Translations under genes and position numbers: made by a program
NCBI GenBank assembly: GCA_900314795.1
Contig: OMWP01000014.1
Span: 1-55,075 of the forward strand
Direction of reading: 5' to 3'
From: an uncultured Eubacteriales bacterium
GTDB lineage: Bacteria; Bacillota; Clostridia; Oscillospirales; Acutalibacteraceae
DNA: 55,075 bases
Notes under the pieces: model-generated
Databases searched by the model: none
Seen by the model: the letters and a program-made list of their open reading frames with translations, nothing else
Told to the model about the DNA's origin: nothing
Shown here: positions 15,982 through 22,563 of the stretch, in pieces
Layout of the letters: each line of letters opens with the position of its first letter
How positions within the stretch are numbered: the first letter of the stretch is position 1

Positions 15982-16864
15982 TCTGCTTCCCTCCCGTCAG
16001 GCTGAGGTAGTAATCCTCCAGCGAAATGTTGGTCGTGTGGATCTCATCGACCGCGAGACCCGCCTCTACCAGCGCTTTATTGATCGCGGCAGTCTGATCA
16101 AGATGGTCGTCGATCCGTATTTTGTTGCCGCTTTTCACCGCGTTCTCGATGCCGAGCGATCCTATGATGTCCATCGCCTTGTCGTTATCATCGGTATTGA
16201 CGATGATGTATTGTCCGCAGCGGCGTTCCAGCTCTTCGCTCGTGAATTCCTGGATCAGCTCACCGTTGTTGATGATACCGAAGGAATCCGCTACCTTGCC
16301 GAGCTCCTCGAGGATATGACTGGACACCATCACGGTGATCCCTTTTTCATCCCGGAGCTTCTCGAGCGTTTCTCTGACCTCGGCGATACCCTGCGGATCG
16401 AGTCCGTTGATCGGCTCATCAAGAATGATGAGCTTCGGATCACCCGCCAGTGCGAGGGCGATTCCGAGGCGTTGGCGCATACCCAGCGAGAAGGAGCCTA
16501 CCTTCTTCTTGCCGGTATCCGCAAGCCCTACCGTTTTGAGCAGGTCATCGACATATTCCTTGGAATAGCACCCCATCGCGATACATTTGATCTTGAGATT
16601 ATCAAACGCTGAGCGATTTTTATATACGCCGGGACTCTCGATCAGCACGCCGATCCCCCGACTGTGTTCACCGTGGATCTCATAACTGCCGCTTGTCGGA
16701 GAGGATAGTCCGCTGATCATCCGCATGATCGTCGTCTTGCCGGCGCCGTTCCTGCCGATCAAACCATATATCTCACCCTCACGGATATGGATATTGATGT
16801 TGCCGGCCGCCGTTTTGTCACCGTATTTTTTCGTTAGATTGTGTGTTGTTAAGATCATGTTCAT
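15974..16864 (-). CDS. ABC transporter ATP-binding protein (BcrA-like)
   Basis: The 296-residue ATPase has Walker A GRNGAGKTT (37-45), the signature FSLGMRQRLGIALAL, and Walker B LIILDEPINGLDP. A C-terminal extension of about 80 residues, ending in the LEDYYLSLTGG pattern, is characteristic of the bacitracin/lantibiotic exporter ATPase group. AAAGGAGAG lies upstream of three consecutive ATGs, and the third (16864) has ideal spacing. The gene is driven by the promoter at 16967-16995 and is followed by the permease with an eight-base overlap. Confidence 0.88.
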   Translation of the reverse strand: MNMILTTHNLTKKYGDKTAAGNINIHIREGEIYGLIGRNGAGKTTIMRMISGLSSPTSGSYEIHGEHSRGIGVLIESPGVYKNRSAFDNLKIKCIAMGCYSKEYVDDLLKTVGLADTGKKKVGSFSLGMRQRLGIALALAGDPKLIILDEPINGLDPQGIAEVRETLEKLRDEKGITVMVSSHILEELGKVADSFGIINNGELIQEFTSEELERRCGQYIIVNTDDNDKAMDIIGSLGIENAVKSGNKIRIDDHLDQTAAINKALVEAGLAVDEIHTTNISLEDYYLSLTGGKQND

Positions 16865-16943
16865 CATCATCTCTCCTTTCTTTCGGGAAGTCTCGCACAA
16901 GTTTCATCTCTTATCCTTCAGGTGCAAGCATAATTTATCCTAT

Positions 16944-16995
16944 CAGAGGGTGTTCCCTCTGTTGTGATTATACTATAACATATACTTCGGGACAA
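16944..16995 (-). promoter_or_regulatory. Promoter with palindromic operator for the ABC exporter
   Basis: On the minus strand TTGTCC (16990-16995), a 17-base spacer and TATAAT (16967-16972) form a good sigma-A promoter. Six bases downstream of the -10 lies the perfect inverted repeat CAGAGGG-AACA-CCCTCTG (16944-16961), where a repressor would block initiation. This suggests inducible expression, for example by a GntR- or TetR-type regulator located elsewhere. Confidence 0.65.
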
Positions 16996-17141
16996 AACCA
17001 TGACAAATATGGATCCCATCGATCATAGATAAATAAATAAGCAATATAAGCAATAAAAATTTAATTTCTTAGTGACAAATGCTTTGCTATGTTGTATAAT
17101 TATTGAAATAGCATGCGCAATGCGCGGAACGGAGGATGAAG

Positions 17142-17609
17142 ATGAACACCATACAGATCAACAACGAACTGAATCTGACCTATCCCGACGGCTTTGAGAC
17201 GATGGGCGAGGAAGAACTGATCCGATACTTCCGCACACCTGCCGACCGCTGGGGCGCTTACAACGCCGACGATCATATCATACTCTCCGTCAGCTGGAAA
17301 AAGGCGGGCTTCAAATATCTTTTCACCGACGCCGAATCCTATATGATCGAGGTGGAAGCAGTGTTGCATCGCACCCTGCTCAACTATCAGCGTATCACCG
17401 ACTACAAAATGAAGATCGGTAAGAAAAAGTCATACGCGATCCGCTTTGAGTATCGGGTCAAGGACGCGGCGCTGGTACAGCTCTGCGATCTGGTCGTATT
17501 CAAGCACAAAAAGCACTTCTACTCCGTCTATTATGTCACCCGCAAGAAGGGCTCTTCCGCTAAGCTCCCCGCATTTGAAGAGGTGCTCAAATCCATCACC
17601 CTCACCTGA
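17142..17609 (+). CDS. Hypothetical protein
   Basis: This 155-residue soluble protein is not recognised. It reads as an alpha/beta domain: NELNLTYPDGFETMGEEEL at the start, HIILSVSWKK, a helix around IEVEAVLHRTLLNY, then strands KKKSYAIRFEYRV and KHFYSVYYVTRK. The pattern of a strand, a loop with polar residues and paired late strands is reminiscent of DUF1795/PsbP-like small domains, but this is weak. GGAGG is six bases from the ATG at 17142; the ATG at 17136 touches the ribosome site and is less likely. It is monocistronic and ends in its own terminator. Confidence 0.75.
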   Translation: MNTIQINNELNLTYPDGFETMGEEELIRYFRTPADRWGAYNADDHIILSVSWKKAGFKYLFTDAESYMIEVEAVLHRTLLNYQRITDYKMKIGKKKSYAIRFEYRVKDAALVQLCDLVVFKHKKHFYSVYYVTRKKGSSAKLPAFEEVLKSITLT

Positions 17610-17620
17610 GTCAACATTCT

Positions 17621-17650
17621 CCGATAATCGAGCACCTGTTCGATTATCGG
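17621..17650 (+). terminator. Terminator after the hypothetical gene
   Basis: CCGATAATCGA (17621-17631) pairs exactly with TCGATTATCGG (17640-17650), followed by ATTGTTTTAT. Confidence 0.75.
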
Positions 17651-17692
17651 ATTGTTTTATCGCATTTTATCTAAGAAAGAAGGATCACGCCT

Positions 17693-18346
17693 ATGCGCCT
17701 CATGCCTGCTTTACCGGAAAGTATCTTTGACGTTTGTTATCTGGTTTTTGCCGTTTTCAGCGGAATCCGTCTGCTCAAATACGCCAACGGCAGAAGGGAT
17801 ATCCGCTTGTTCGGATGGATGGCGCTAATCCTCGGCTGCGGCGACGCATTCCATCTGGTGCCGCGTATCCTCAATTATTGGATCGACAGCGACTTTACCG
17901 CCGCGCTCGGCATCGGCAAGCTTGTTACCTCCGTTACGATGACCGCCTTTTACCTGCTGATGGAGTATGCGCGGCGTGAGCACTATCACATCAACAGTGA
18001 AAGACCGGTACTTATCATCCTTTGGATCGGCACGATCTGCCGCATCGCGCTGTGCTGTTTTCCGCAAAACGGCTGGACGAGCGCCGAGCCTTCCCTGCTG
18101 TGGGGCATCATCCGCAACATCCCGTTCGTCATCATGGGCGTGATGACCGTGATCCTCTGGCTGCGCTCCGCAAAAGAGGACAAGCCGCTGAAATGGATGT
18201 GGTTGGCGGTCACGCTGAGCTTTCTGTTCTATCTGCCCGTCGTGCTGTGGGCACAGACGATTCCCTTCATCGGCATGCTGATGCTCCCGAAAACCTGTAT
18301 GTACATCTGGATGATCGTCATGTTCCGAAAATCCGCCCATCCTTAA
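17693..18346 (+). CDS. Hypothetical polytopic membrane protein
   Basis: The 217-residue protein has about six to seven membrane helices that span nearly the whole chain, with charged cytosolic loops (NGRRDIR, ARREHYHINSERP, RSAKEDKPLKW). No catalytic motif is visible and I do not recognise the family. GAAGGA lies nine bases before the ATG. No partner gene is evident: the upstream gene ends in a terminator, and downstream is a repeat followed by convergent thiN. Confidence 0.75.
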   Translation: MRLMPALPESIFDVCYLVFAVFSGIRLLKYANGRRDIRLFGWMALILGCGDAFHLVPRILNYWIDSDFTAALGIGKLVTSVTMTAFYLLMEYARREHYHINSERPVLIILWIGTICRIALCCFPQNGWTSAEPSLLWGIIRNIPFVIMGVMTVILWLRSAKEDKPLKWMWLAVTLSFLFYLPVVLWAQTIPFIGMLMLPKTCMYIWMIVMFRKSAHP

Positions 18347-18376
18347 CCAAATCTTTAGAATCATCACCCTATAAAA

Positions 18377-18633
18377 GCCTTCCCCTCGGGGTGCCCCCGT
18401 TGGGGGAATGTCCGAAGGACAAGGGGGGAGCCGCTTCCGGCGAGGGGAAGGTGGCTCGGCGCAAGCCGAGTCGGATGAGGGGCTGACTTGCCCAAAAGAT
18501 CATCTTAACAAAGAGCGAAGAGCTTTTCTTGATCCTCGGTAGAAATACATCCTCACCGAATCCATCATTGATAGGAGAGGTTGTCCCCTCATCCGTCTCC
18601 CGTTGGTCGACACCTTCCCCCCGAGGGGAAGGC
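18377..18633. repeat. 257-bp intergenic element with 15-bp inverted termini
   Basis: GCCTTCCCCTCGGGG (18377-18391) is repeated exactly inverted at 18619-18633. Just inside each end is a second imperfect inverted pair (GGATGAGGGG near 18473 and CCCCTCATCC near 18591). No reading frame looks real. Such GC-rich palindromic elements are common between genes of gut Clostridia. The right end lies four bases from the thiN terminator hairpin. Confidence 0.7.
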
Positions 18634-18637
18634 TAAA

Positions 18638-18672
18638 CAGGGAGCTGTCGTAGCTAATACGACAGCTCCCTG
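18638..18672 (-). terminator. Bidirectional terminator at the end of the thiamine operon
   Basis: CAGGGAGCTGTCGT (18638-18651) and ACGACAGCTCCCTG (18659-18672) form a perfect 14-bp stem with a 7-base loop, with T-rich sequence on the right and an A-tract on the left. Confidence 0.85.
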
Positions 18673-18695
18673 TTTTTGTATCAATCTTATGATGT

Positions 18696-19310
18696 CTATT
18701 CTGTCTGCCATACGACCAACAGATCGCCTTTTCTGACAGAGATCTCTGCCTCTTGCCCGATAAAGGCATTGCTCACGCCGATATGATCGGTGCATGCTAC
18801 GTCAAAGTCCTCGACCTCATAGCTCAGTCCGCGGATCGTGACGCCTTCTGCGATACCGCCCAAAGCGAACACCGAGATCCTGCCGCTCTCACGCGCGTTG
18901 AACGACATCGAAGACTCATGCAGGACGGTAAAGGAATACTCCTCACCGATCAACAGCGCCTTTGCGCCGCGGCGGGCGATATCGTGCGCGATCGCCACAT
19001 TGGCAAAGGTGTGATCCAACGCGCCGCCTACAGCGCCGTAGAGGATGAACTCTCCGCATCCGTGTTCAAAGCCCTTCTCCACAGCATAGCCCACGTCGGT
19101 CAGATCCTTGCGGACGGGCAGGGTGATGACGTTTTCCGCGTCAGGCGCCTTGCCCAGCGAATCGAAATCCCCCGCCACAAGATCGGGATCAAGCCCCAGT
19201 GACAGCACGTTAGCATAACCCTGATCGGCGGCGATGATATAGTCGCCCGCTTCGGGCTTGATCGGCAGTCGCCTCACTTTCAGCGCGCCGAAGATAAAGC
19301 ATCGGTTCAT
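18696..19310 (-). CDS. thiN: Thiamine pyrophosphokinase
   Basis: The 204-residue enzyme converts thiamine plus ATP to thiamine diphosphate. The family signature is clear: IAADQGYANVLSLGLDPDL, VAGDFDSLG, LPVRKDLTDVGYAVE, and LYGAVGGALDHTFANVAI in the N-terminal catalytic domain. A C-terminal thiamine-binding beta domain ends in GVSNAFIGQEAEISVRKG. The ATG at 19310 lies 13 bases after the stop of the ABC ATPase gene, so it is the last gene of the TPP-riboswitch operon. Import of a pyrimidine precursor or thiamine upstream and its pyrophosphorylation here form one salvage route. Confidence 0.93.
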   Translation of the reverse strand: MNRCFIFGALKVRRLPIKPEAGDYIIAADQGYANVLSLGLDPDLVAGDFDSLGKAPDAENVITLPVRKDLTDVGYAVEKGFEHGCGEFILYGAVGGALDHTFANVAIAHDIARRGAKALLIGEEYSFTVLHESSMSFNARESGRISVFALGGIAEGVTIRGLSYEVEDFDVACTDHIGVSNAFIGQEAEISVRKGDLLVVWQTE

Positions 19311-19323
19311 GTTATGATCTTCC

Positions 19324-20079
19324 TTAAACTTCTGTTTTTCCCGCGTAGATCCTCGCGATAATATCGCGCTTATACTGCAAAAACTCCTCTGACAGGACAA
19401 ATTCCTTGCGGCGCGGCTTCGGCTCCTTGATGACGATCTCATCGGTGAGTCCTCCCATGCCGTCCAACAGATAAATGCGGTCGGACAAGAGGATCGCCTC
19501 ATCCACATCGTGGGTGATGAACAGCGTTGAGAGCTTGATCCTGTCCATCACATCCAGATACCAGCGGTGCATCTCGCTTTTGGTGAGAGTATCGAGCGCG
19601 CTGAACGGCTCATCCAGCAGGGCGACCTGTGCCGAGAAGAGGTAGGTTCTCAATAAAGCGGCACGCTGCTTCATGCCGCCCGACAACTCGACGGGATACC
19701 GCTTTTGCGTTCCCTCGATGCCGAACTCCTCAAAATACCCGCCGACCTTCTGACGCGCCTCTTTCTTCTTCATCCCTTTGATGATCAGCGGCAGCGCCAC
19801 ATTATCCTCGACCGTGCGGTACGGCAGCAGCATATCCTTTTGGAGCATATAGCTGACCTTGCCGCTCTGCCCCGTGATATCCTCACCGTTTAAGAGCACC
19901 TGTCCCTGCTGCGGCTCCAACAGCCCCGCGATGATGTTGAACAGCGTCGTTTTACCGCCGCCGCTCACACCGAGCAAACAGACCAACTCTCCGTCGTTCA
20001 ACCTGAGATTGACGTCATTCAAGATCTTGTTCACGCCGTCATAGCTGAACGTGACGTTTTTGACTTCTAATACCGCCAT
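19324..20079 (-). CDS. thiZ: Thiamine-precursor ABC transporter ATPase (ThiZ-like)
   Basis: This 251-residue ATPase belongs to the nitrate/taurine/HMP importer group. It carries Walker A GVSGGGKTT, a Q-loop (MLQKDMLLPYRTV), the signature LSGGMKQRAALLR and Walker B VALLDEPFSALD, then ITHDVDEAILLSDR. Its ATG shares one base with the stop of the binding-protein gene. Its position between thiY-like and thiN genes, all behind a TPP riboswitch, indicates it energises uptake of a thiamine pyrimidine precursor such as formylaminopyrimidine or HMP. Confidence 0.88.
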   Translation of the reverse strand: MAVLEVKNVTFSYDGVNKILNDVNLRLNDGELVCLLGVSGGGKTTLFNIIAGLLEPQQGQVLLNGEDITGQSGKVSYMLQKDMLLPYRTVEDNVALPLIIKGMKKKEARQKVGGYFEEFGIEGTQKRYPVELSGGMKQRAALLRTYLFSAQVALLDEPFSALDTLTKSEMHRWYLDVMDRIKLSTLFITHDVDEAILLSDRIYLLDGMGGLTDEIVIKEPKPRRKEFVLSEEFLQYKRDIIARIYAGKTEV

Positions 20080-21116
20080 TACTCGGGAAGATAATCGTTG
20101 GTAAAGCCGCCGTTTTCGGGAACCTCCGCTTCGGACAGCTTGTTATCGTTGATCCATTTGAAGAACGCACTCCAGCGAGCGGGATCGATATAACCCCAAC
20201 GCGCAACGTCGGACTTGTATTCCTTTGACAGGTATTGCTGGCTCGCCTTGACCTGCTCGGCGTTCAGCTCAGGCGCGTTTTTCAGCAGGATATCCGCCGC
20301 GCCGTCGGGATCATCGATCGCATATTCATAGCCCTTCTTCAACGCGGCGAGGAACGCTTTGGTCGCGTCGGGGTTCTTTTCGATCCAATCATTATTACCG
20401 ACAACAACGGGAGAATAATAATCAAATACGGGGTCAATATCCTTGAATGCGAAGAAATCGGTTTCGAGCTTTGCCTGCTCGGTCGCGATACCTGCCCAGC
20501 CGTAGTAGACCCAGATCGCGTCGACGGTACCCGACTGCAACGCGGAGACCTCATCGGTGACGGTAGAGGGGATCAGCTCGACCTTGCTGAAATCGCCGCC
20601 GTCATCCTCGACCACCTTCTTCAAGGTCGCCTTCTCGATCGGCAGATCCCATGTCGCATACTTCTTGCCTTCCAGACCCTTGGGCTTGTCGATGCCCTTT
20701 CCTTTCAGGGAAATAATGCCGGAGGTGTTGTGCTGGACGAGCGCCGCGACAGCCGTGATCGGGATCGCATCCGCGCCCGCTAATGCGGGGGGCAGATAAT
20801 CCTGGAACGATACGCCGAACTGCGCCTTGCCGGAGCCGACCAGCATCTCCGCGCCGTCCTCGGGCGGCTGGACGATCTCAACATCCAAGCCCGCTTCATC
20901 AAAATAACCCTTTTCCTTAGCGACATACAGGCCGGTATGATTGGTGTTAGGCGTCCAGTCAAGGACAAAGGATATCTTTGTCTTGTTCGCGGAATCTGCG
21001 GTTGCCTTTGCAGAATCCGCAGTCGCCTTATCTGTGTCGGTTTTTTGCGATCCGCAGCCTGTCACGACCGCCATCGCCAATAAACATACTAAAACAATTG
21101 CTAACAGTTTTTTCAT
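20079..21116 (-). CDS. thiY: NMT1/THI5-like substrate-binding lipoprotein (ThiY-like)
   Basis: The 345-residue protein has a lipoprotein signal (lipobox ending TGCGS, Cys21), a Ala/Asp/Lys-rich linker, and a periplasmic-binding-type fold opening with ISFVLDWTPNTNHTGLYVAK, the hallmark of the NMT1/THI5-like family. It should bind a thiamine pyrimidine precursor at the cell surface. Its start overlaps the permease gene end by four bases (ATGA). The family also includes other sulfonate or pyrimidine binders, but the riboswitch and thiN support a thiamine role. Confidence 0.9.
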   Translation of the reverse strand: MKKLLAIVLVCLLAMAVVTGCGSQKTDTDKATADSAKATADSANKTKISFVLDWTPNTNHTGLYVAKEKGYFDEAGLDVEIVQPPEDGAEMLVGSGKAQFGVSFQDYLPPALAGADAIPITAVAALVQHNTSGIISLKGKGIDKPKGLEGKKYATWDLPIEKATLKKVVEDDGGDFSKVELIPSTVTDEVSALQSGTVDAIWVYYGWAGIATEQAKLETDFFAFKDIDPVFDYYSPVVVGNNDWIEKNPDATKAFLAALKKGYEYAIDDPDGAADILLKNAPELNAEQVKASQQYLSKEYKSDVARWGYIDPARWSAFFKWINDNKLSEAEVPENGGFTNDYLPE

Positions 21117-21904
21117 TCTTTACTCCTCCTAGGATGATAATGTGCTTTTTCCCACGGCATACACGCGTGCTGGATCAACTCTGTCAACCAGATCAGGATC
21201 AGGCTGATCACGGAGATCAGGATGATCACCGCGAACATCTTGTCGGAAGCAAACGACTTGCGCACTCTGGTCATGTAACAGCCCAAGCCCTCTGTGCCGC
21301 CGATCCACTCCGATACGACCGCGCTGACAACCGCGTAGGATACCGATATCTTCAAGCTGGAAAAGAAGTGTCCCAGCGAATTCGGCAGCTTGACATAGCG
21401 AAAGATCTGCATCCGATTCGCGCCCATCGAGCGCATCAGGTTGACGGTGTCTTTGTCCGCCTCGGAAAAACCCTGCAACAGGCTGATCGCGATCGGAAAG
21501 AACACGACCAATACGATCAGCACGATCTTGGGCAGCATCTCATAGCCCATCCAGATGACAAGCATCGGCGCGATCGCGACGGTGGGGATCGTCTGGCTGA
21601 CTACGATCAGCGGATAGACCGTCTTGCGGACGAGGGCGAACCGATCCATCAGCACCGCCGTCAAAAAGCCGATCAATATGCCGACGAAAAGACCGATCAT
21701 GGTCTCGGTCAGCGTCACGCGGGCGTGACTGAGCATCAGCTTCCAGTCATCCCGAAACGCCCCGATCACATCCCCCGGTGAGGGCAGGATGAACTTGGGG
21801 ATCCCGGTGAAGCGGCACACGCAGTACCAGATCGCCAGTATCAGCAGAAAGATCCCGACACGCGGCGCGACCTTACTGATGGTGCTTCGTAACTTTGCGT
21901 TCAA
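21113..21904 (-). CDS. thiX: Thiamine-precursor ABC transporter permease (ThiX-like)
   Basis: The 263-residue membrane protein has about six helices and the importer permease loop EADKDTVNLMRSMGANRMQIFRYVKLP (an EAA-type motif contacting the ATPase). It matches the SsuC/TauC/ThiX family. The open frame begins at a TTG (21904) that overlaps the upstream thiamine-binding gene by 32 bases and has no ideal ribosome site, so the start is uncertain and coupling is likely. It follows the small binding protein and precedes the binding lipoprotein. Confidence 0.87.
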   Translation of the reverse strand: MNAKLRSTISKVAPRVGIFLLILAIWYCVCRFTGIPKFILPSPGDVIGAFRDDWKLMLSHARVTLTETMIGLFVGILIGFLTAVLMDRFALVRKTVYPLIVVSQTIPTVAIAPMLVIWMGYEMLPKIVLIVLVVFFPIAISLLQGFSEADKDTVNLMRSMGANRMQIFRYVKLPNSLGHFFSSLKISVSYAVVSAVVSEWIGGTEGLGCYMTRVRKSFASDKMFAVIILISVISLILIWLTELIQHACMPWEKAHYHPRRSKE

Positions 21905-22169
21905 TCGTCAGTACATCCCCCTCCGGTCGGTAATCGACCTTGATATAAGCCAACACGGACGGCGCACCGGCGCGGATGGCGATATGCTGACATTCCTTGA
22001 CGATATCCATCAGCTCATCATAATCGCCCTCGATCGCGGTCTCAAAGGGGCCGACATAGCATTTGAGCCCCGTGCTCTTGATATACGCGATGACCTCGTC
22101 AACGATGCGGATCAGCTCCTCATCGTTCTGCGCCTCGGGTAACGTCTGGATCGCTACACTTGCGTTCAT
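21873..22169 (-). CDS. Thiamine-binding protein (MTH1187/YkoF-type)
   Basis: This 98-residue protein has the ferredoxin-like fold pattern of the MTH1187/YqgV family: ASVAIQTLP, VIAYIKSTGLKCYVGPFETAIEGDYDEL, and a final strand VLAYIKVDYR. Members bind thiamine or its pyrimidine. It is the first gene after the TPP riboswitch, with AGGAGG eight bases before the ATG, and it overlaps the permease gene. It may act as a cytosolic binding or buffering partner for the imported compound. Confidence 0.85.
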   Translation of the reverse strand: MNASVAIQTLPEAQNDEELIRIVDEVIAYIKSTGLKCYVGPFETAIEGDYDELMDIVKECQHIAIRAGAPSVLAYIKVDYRPEGDVLTIERKVTKHHQ

Positions 22170-22207
22170 AAAATACCTCCTCTAACTCATTATACTGATC
22201 ACTAATC

Positions 22208-22282
22208 ACTAATCACTGACCACTAATCACTGACCACTAATCACTGACCACTAATCACTGACCACTAATCACTGACCACTAA
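22208..22282. repeat. 14-bp tandem repeat in the thiamine operon leader
   Basis: Five perfect copies of ACTAATCACTGACC occupy 22208-22277, preceded by a partial copy (from 22201) and followed by ACTAA. The array lies between the riboswitch terminator and the first gene of the operon, so it is transcribed only on read-through. Confidence 0.9.
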
Positions 22283-22283
22283 A

Positions 22284-22308
22284 AAAGCACCACGCCTTCG
22301 CATGGTGC
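22284..22308 (-). terminator. Riboswitch-controlled intrinsic terminator
   Basis: On the minus strand GCACCATGC-GAAG-GCGTGGTGC forms a 9-bp stem (one G-U pair) followed by a run of Ts. It lies directly after the TPP aptamer, so ligand binding is expected to favour termination. Confidence 0.88.
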
Positions 22309-22321
22309 CAAATCAATCTTT

Positions 22322-22422
22322 TGACAAGCTCCCTACGACGGCATTATCCGTATCAGGTATAAGGGTCAAGAGCGCCTGAGCTCTACTCTCAGCCGACTTC
22401 GCGTCAGCCCCCCTGTGGTGTT
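22322..22422 (-). promoter_or_regulatory. TPP riboswitch (THI element)
   Basis: On the minus strand the conserved parts appear in order: GGGGGGCTGACGCGAAGTCG, then GCTGAGA, a variable P3 arm, GACCCTTATACCTGATACGG, and ATAATGCCGTCGTAGGGAGC. These are the CUGAGA and ACCUGAU...GGAUAAUGCC..CGUAGGGA blocks of the thiamine diphosphate aptamer. A terminator follows. It controls the operon for thiamine-precursor uptake and thiN. Confidence 0.95.
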
Positions 22423-22433
22423 TTTCTGCACTT

Positions 22434-22462
22434 ATTCTATACCTGTGTGAAACATTTGTCAA
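22434..22462 (-). promoter_or_regulatory. Promoter of the thiamine operon
   Basis: TTGACA (22457-22462) and TAGAAT (22434-22439) on the minus strand are separated by 17 bases. The TPP aptamer begins a few bases after the expected start. Confidence 0.8.
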
Positions 22463-22503
22463 GCAGGAGCACAACAAAAACATCCAACAGTCTTGATAGA
22501 TGG

Positions 22504-22546
22504 TTGACAATCAGCGTGACTTTCGCTATGATTAGCTTAAGCTAAT
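22504..22546 (+). promoter_or_regulatory. feoAB promoter with DtxR/IdeR-like iron box
   Basis: TTGACA (22504-22509), a 17-base spacer and TATGAT (22527-22532) form the promoter. The perfect 16-bp palindrome ATTAGCTTAAGCTAAT (22531-22546) overlaps the -10 end and start point. It resembles the TTAGGTTAGCCTAA-type boxes of DtxR/IdeR/MntR metal repressors, so iron-repressed expression is inferred. Confidence 0.72.
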
Positions 22547-22563
22547 TTATATGAGGTCATTTT

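Noticed and set aside
21113-22169. Taurine/sulfonate uptake as the role of the ABC importer
   Set aside because: The NMT1/THI5-type binding protein, the TPP riboswitch and thiN all support a thiamine-precursor role.
22208-22282. CRISPR-like repeats
   Set aside because: The units are 14 bases and directly adjacent without spacers, so this is a simple tandem repeat.
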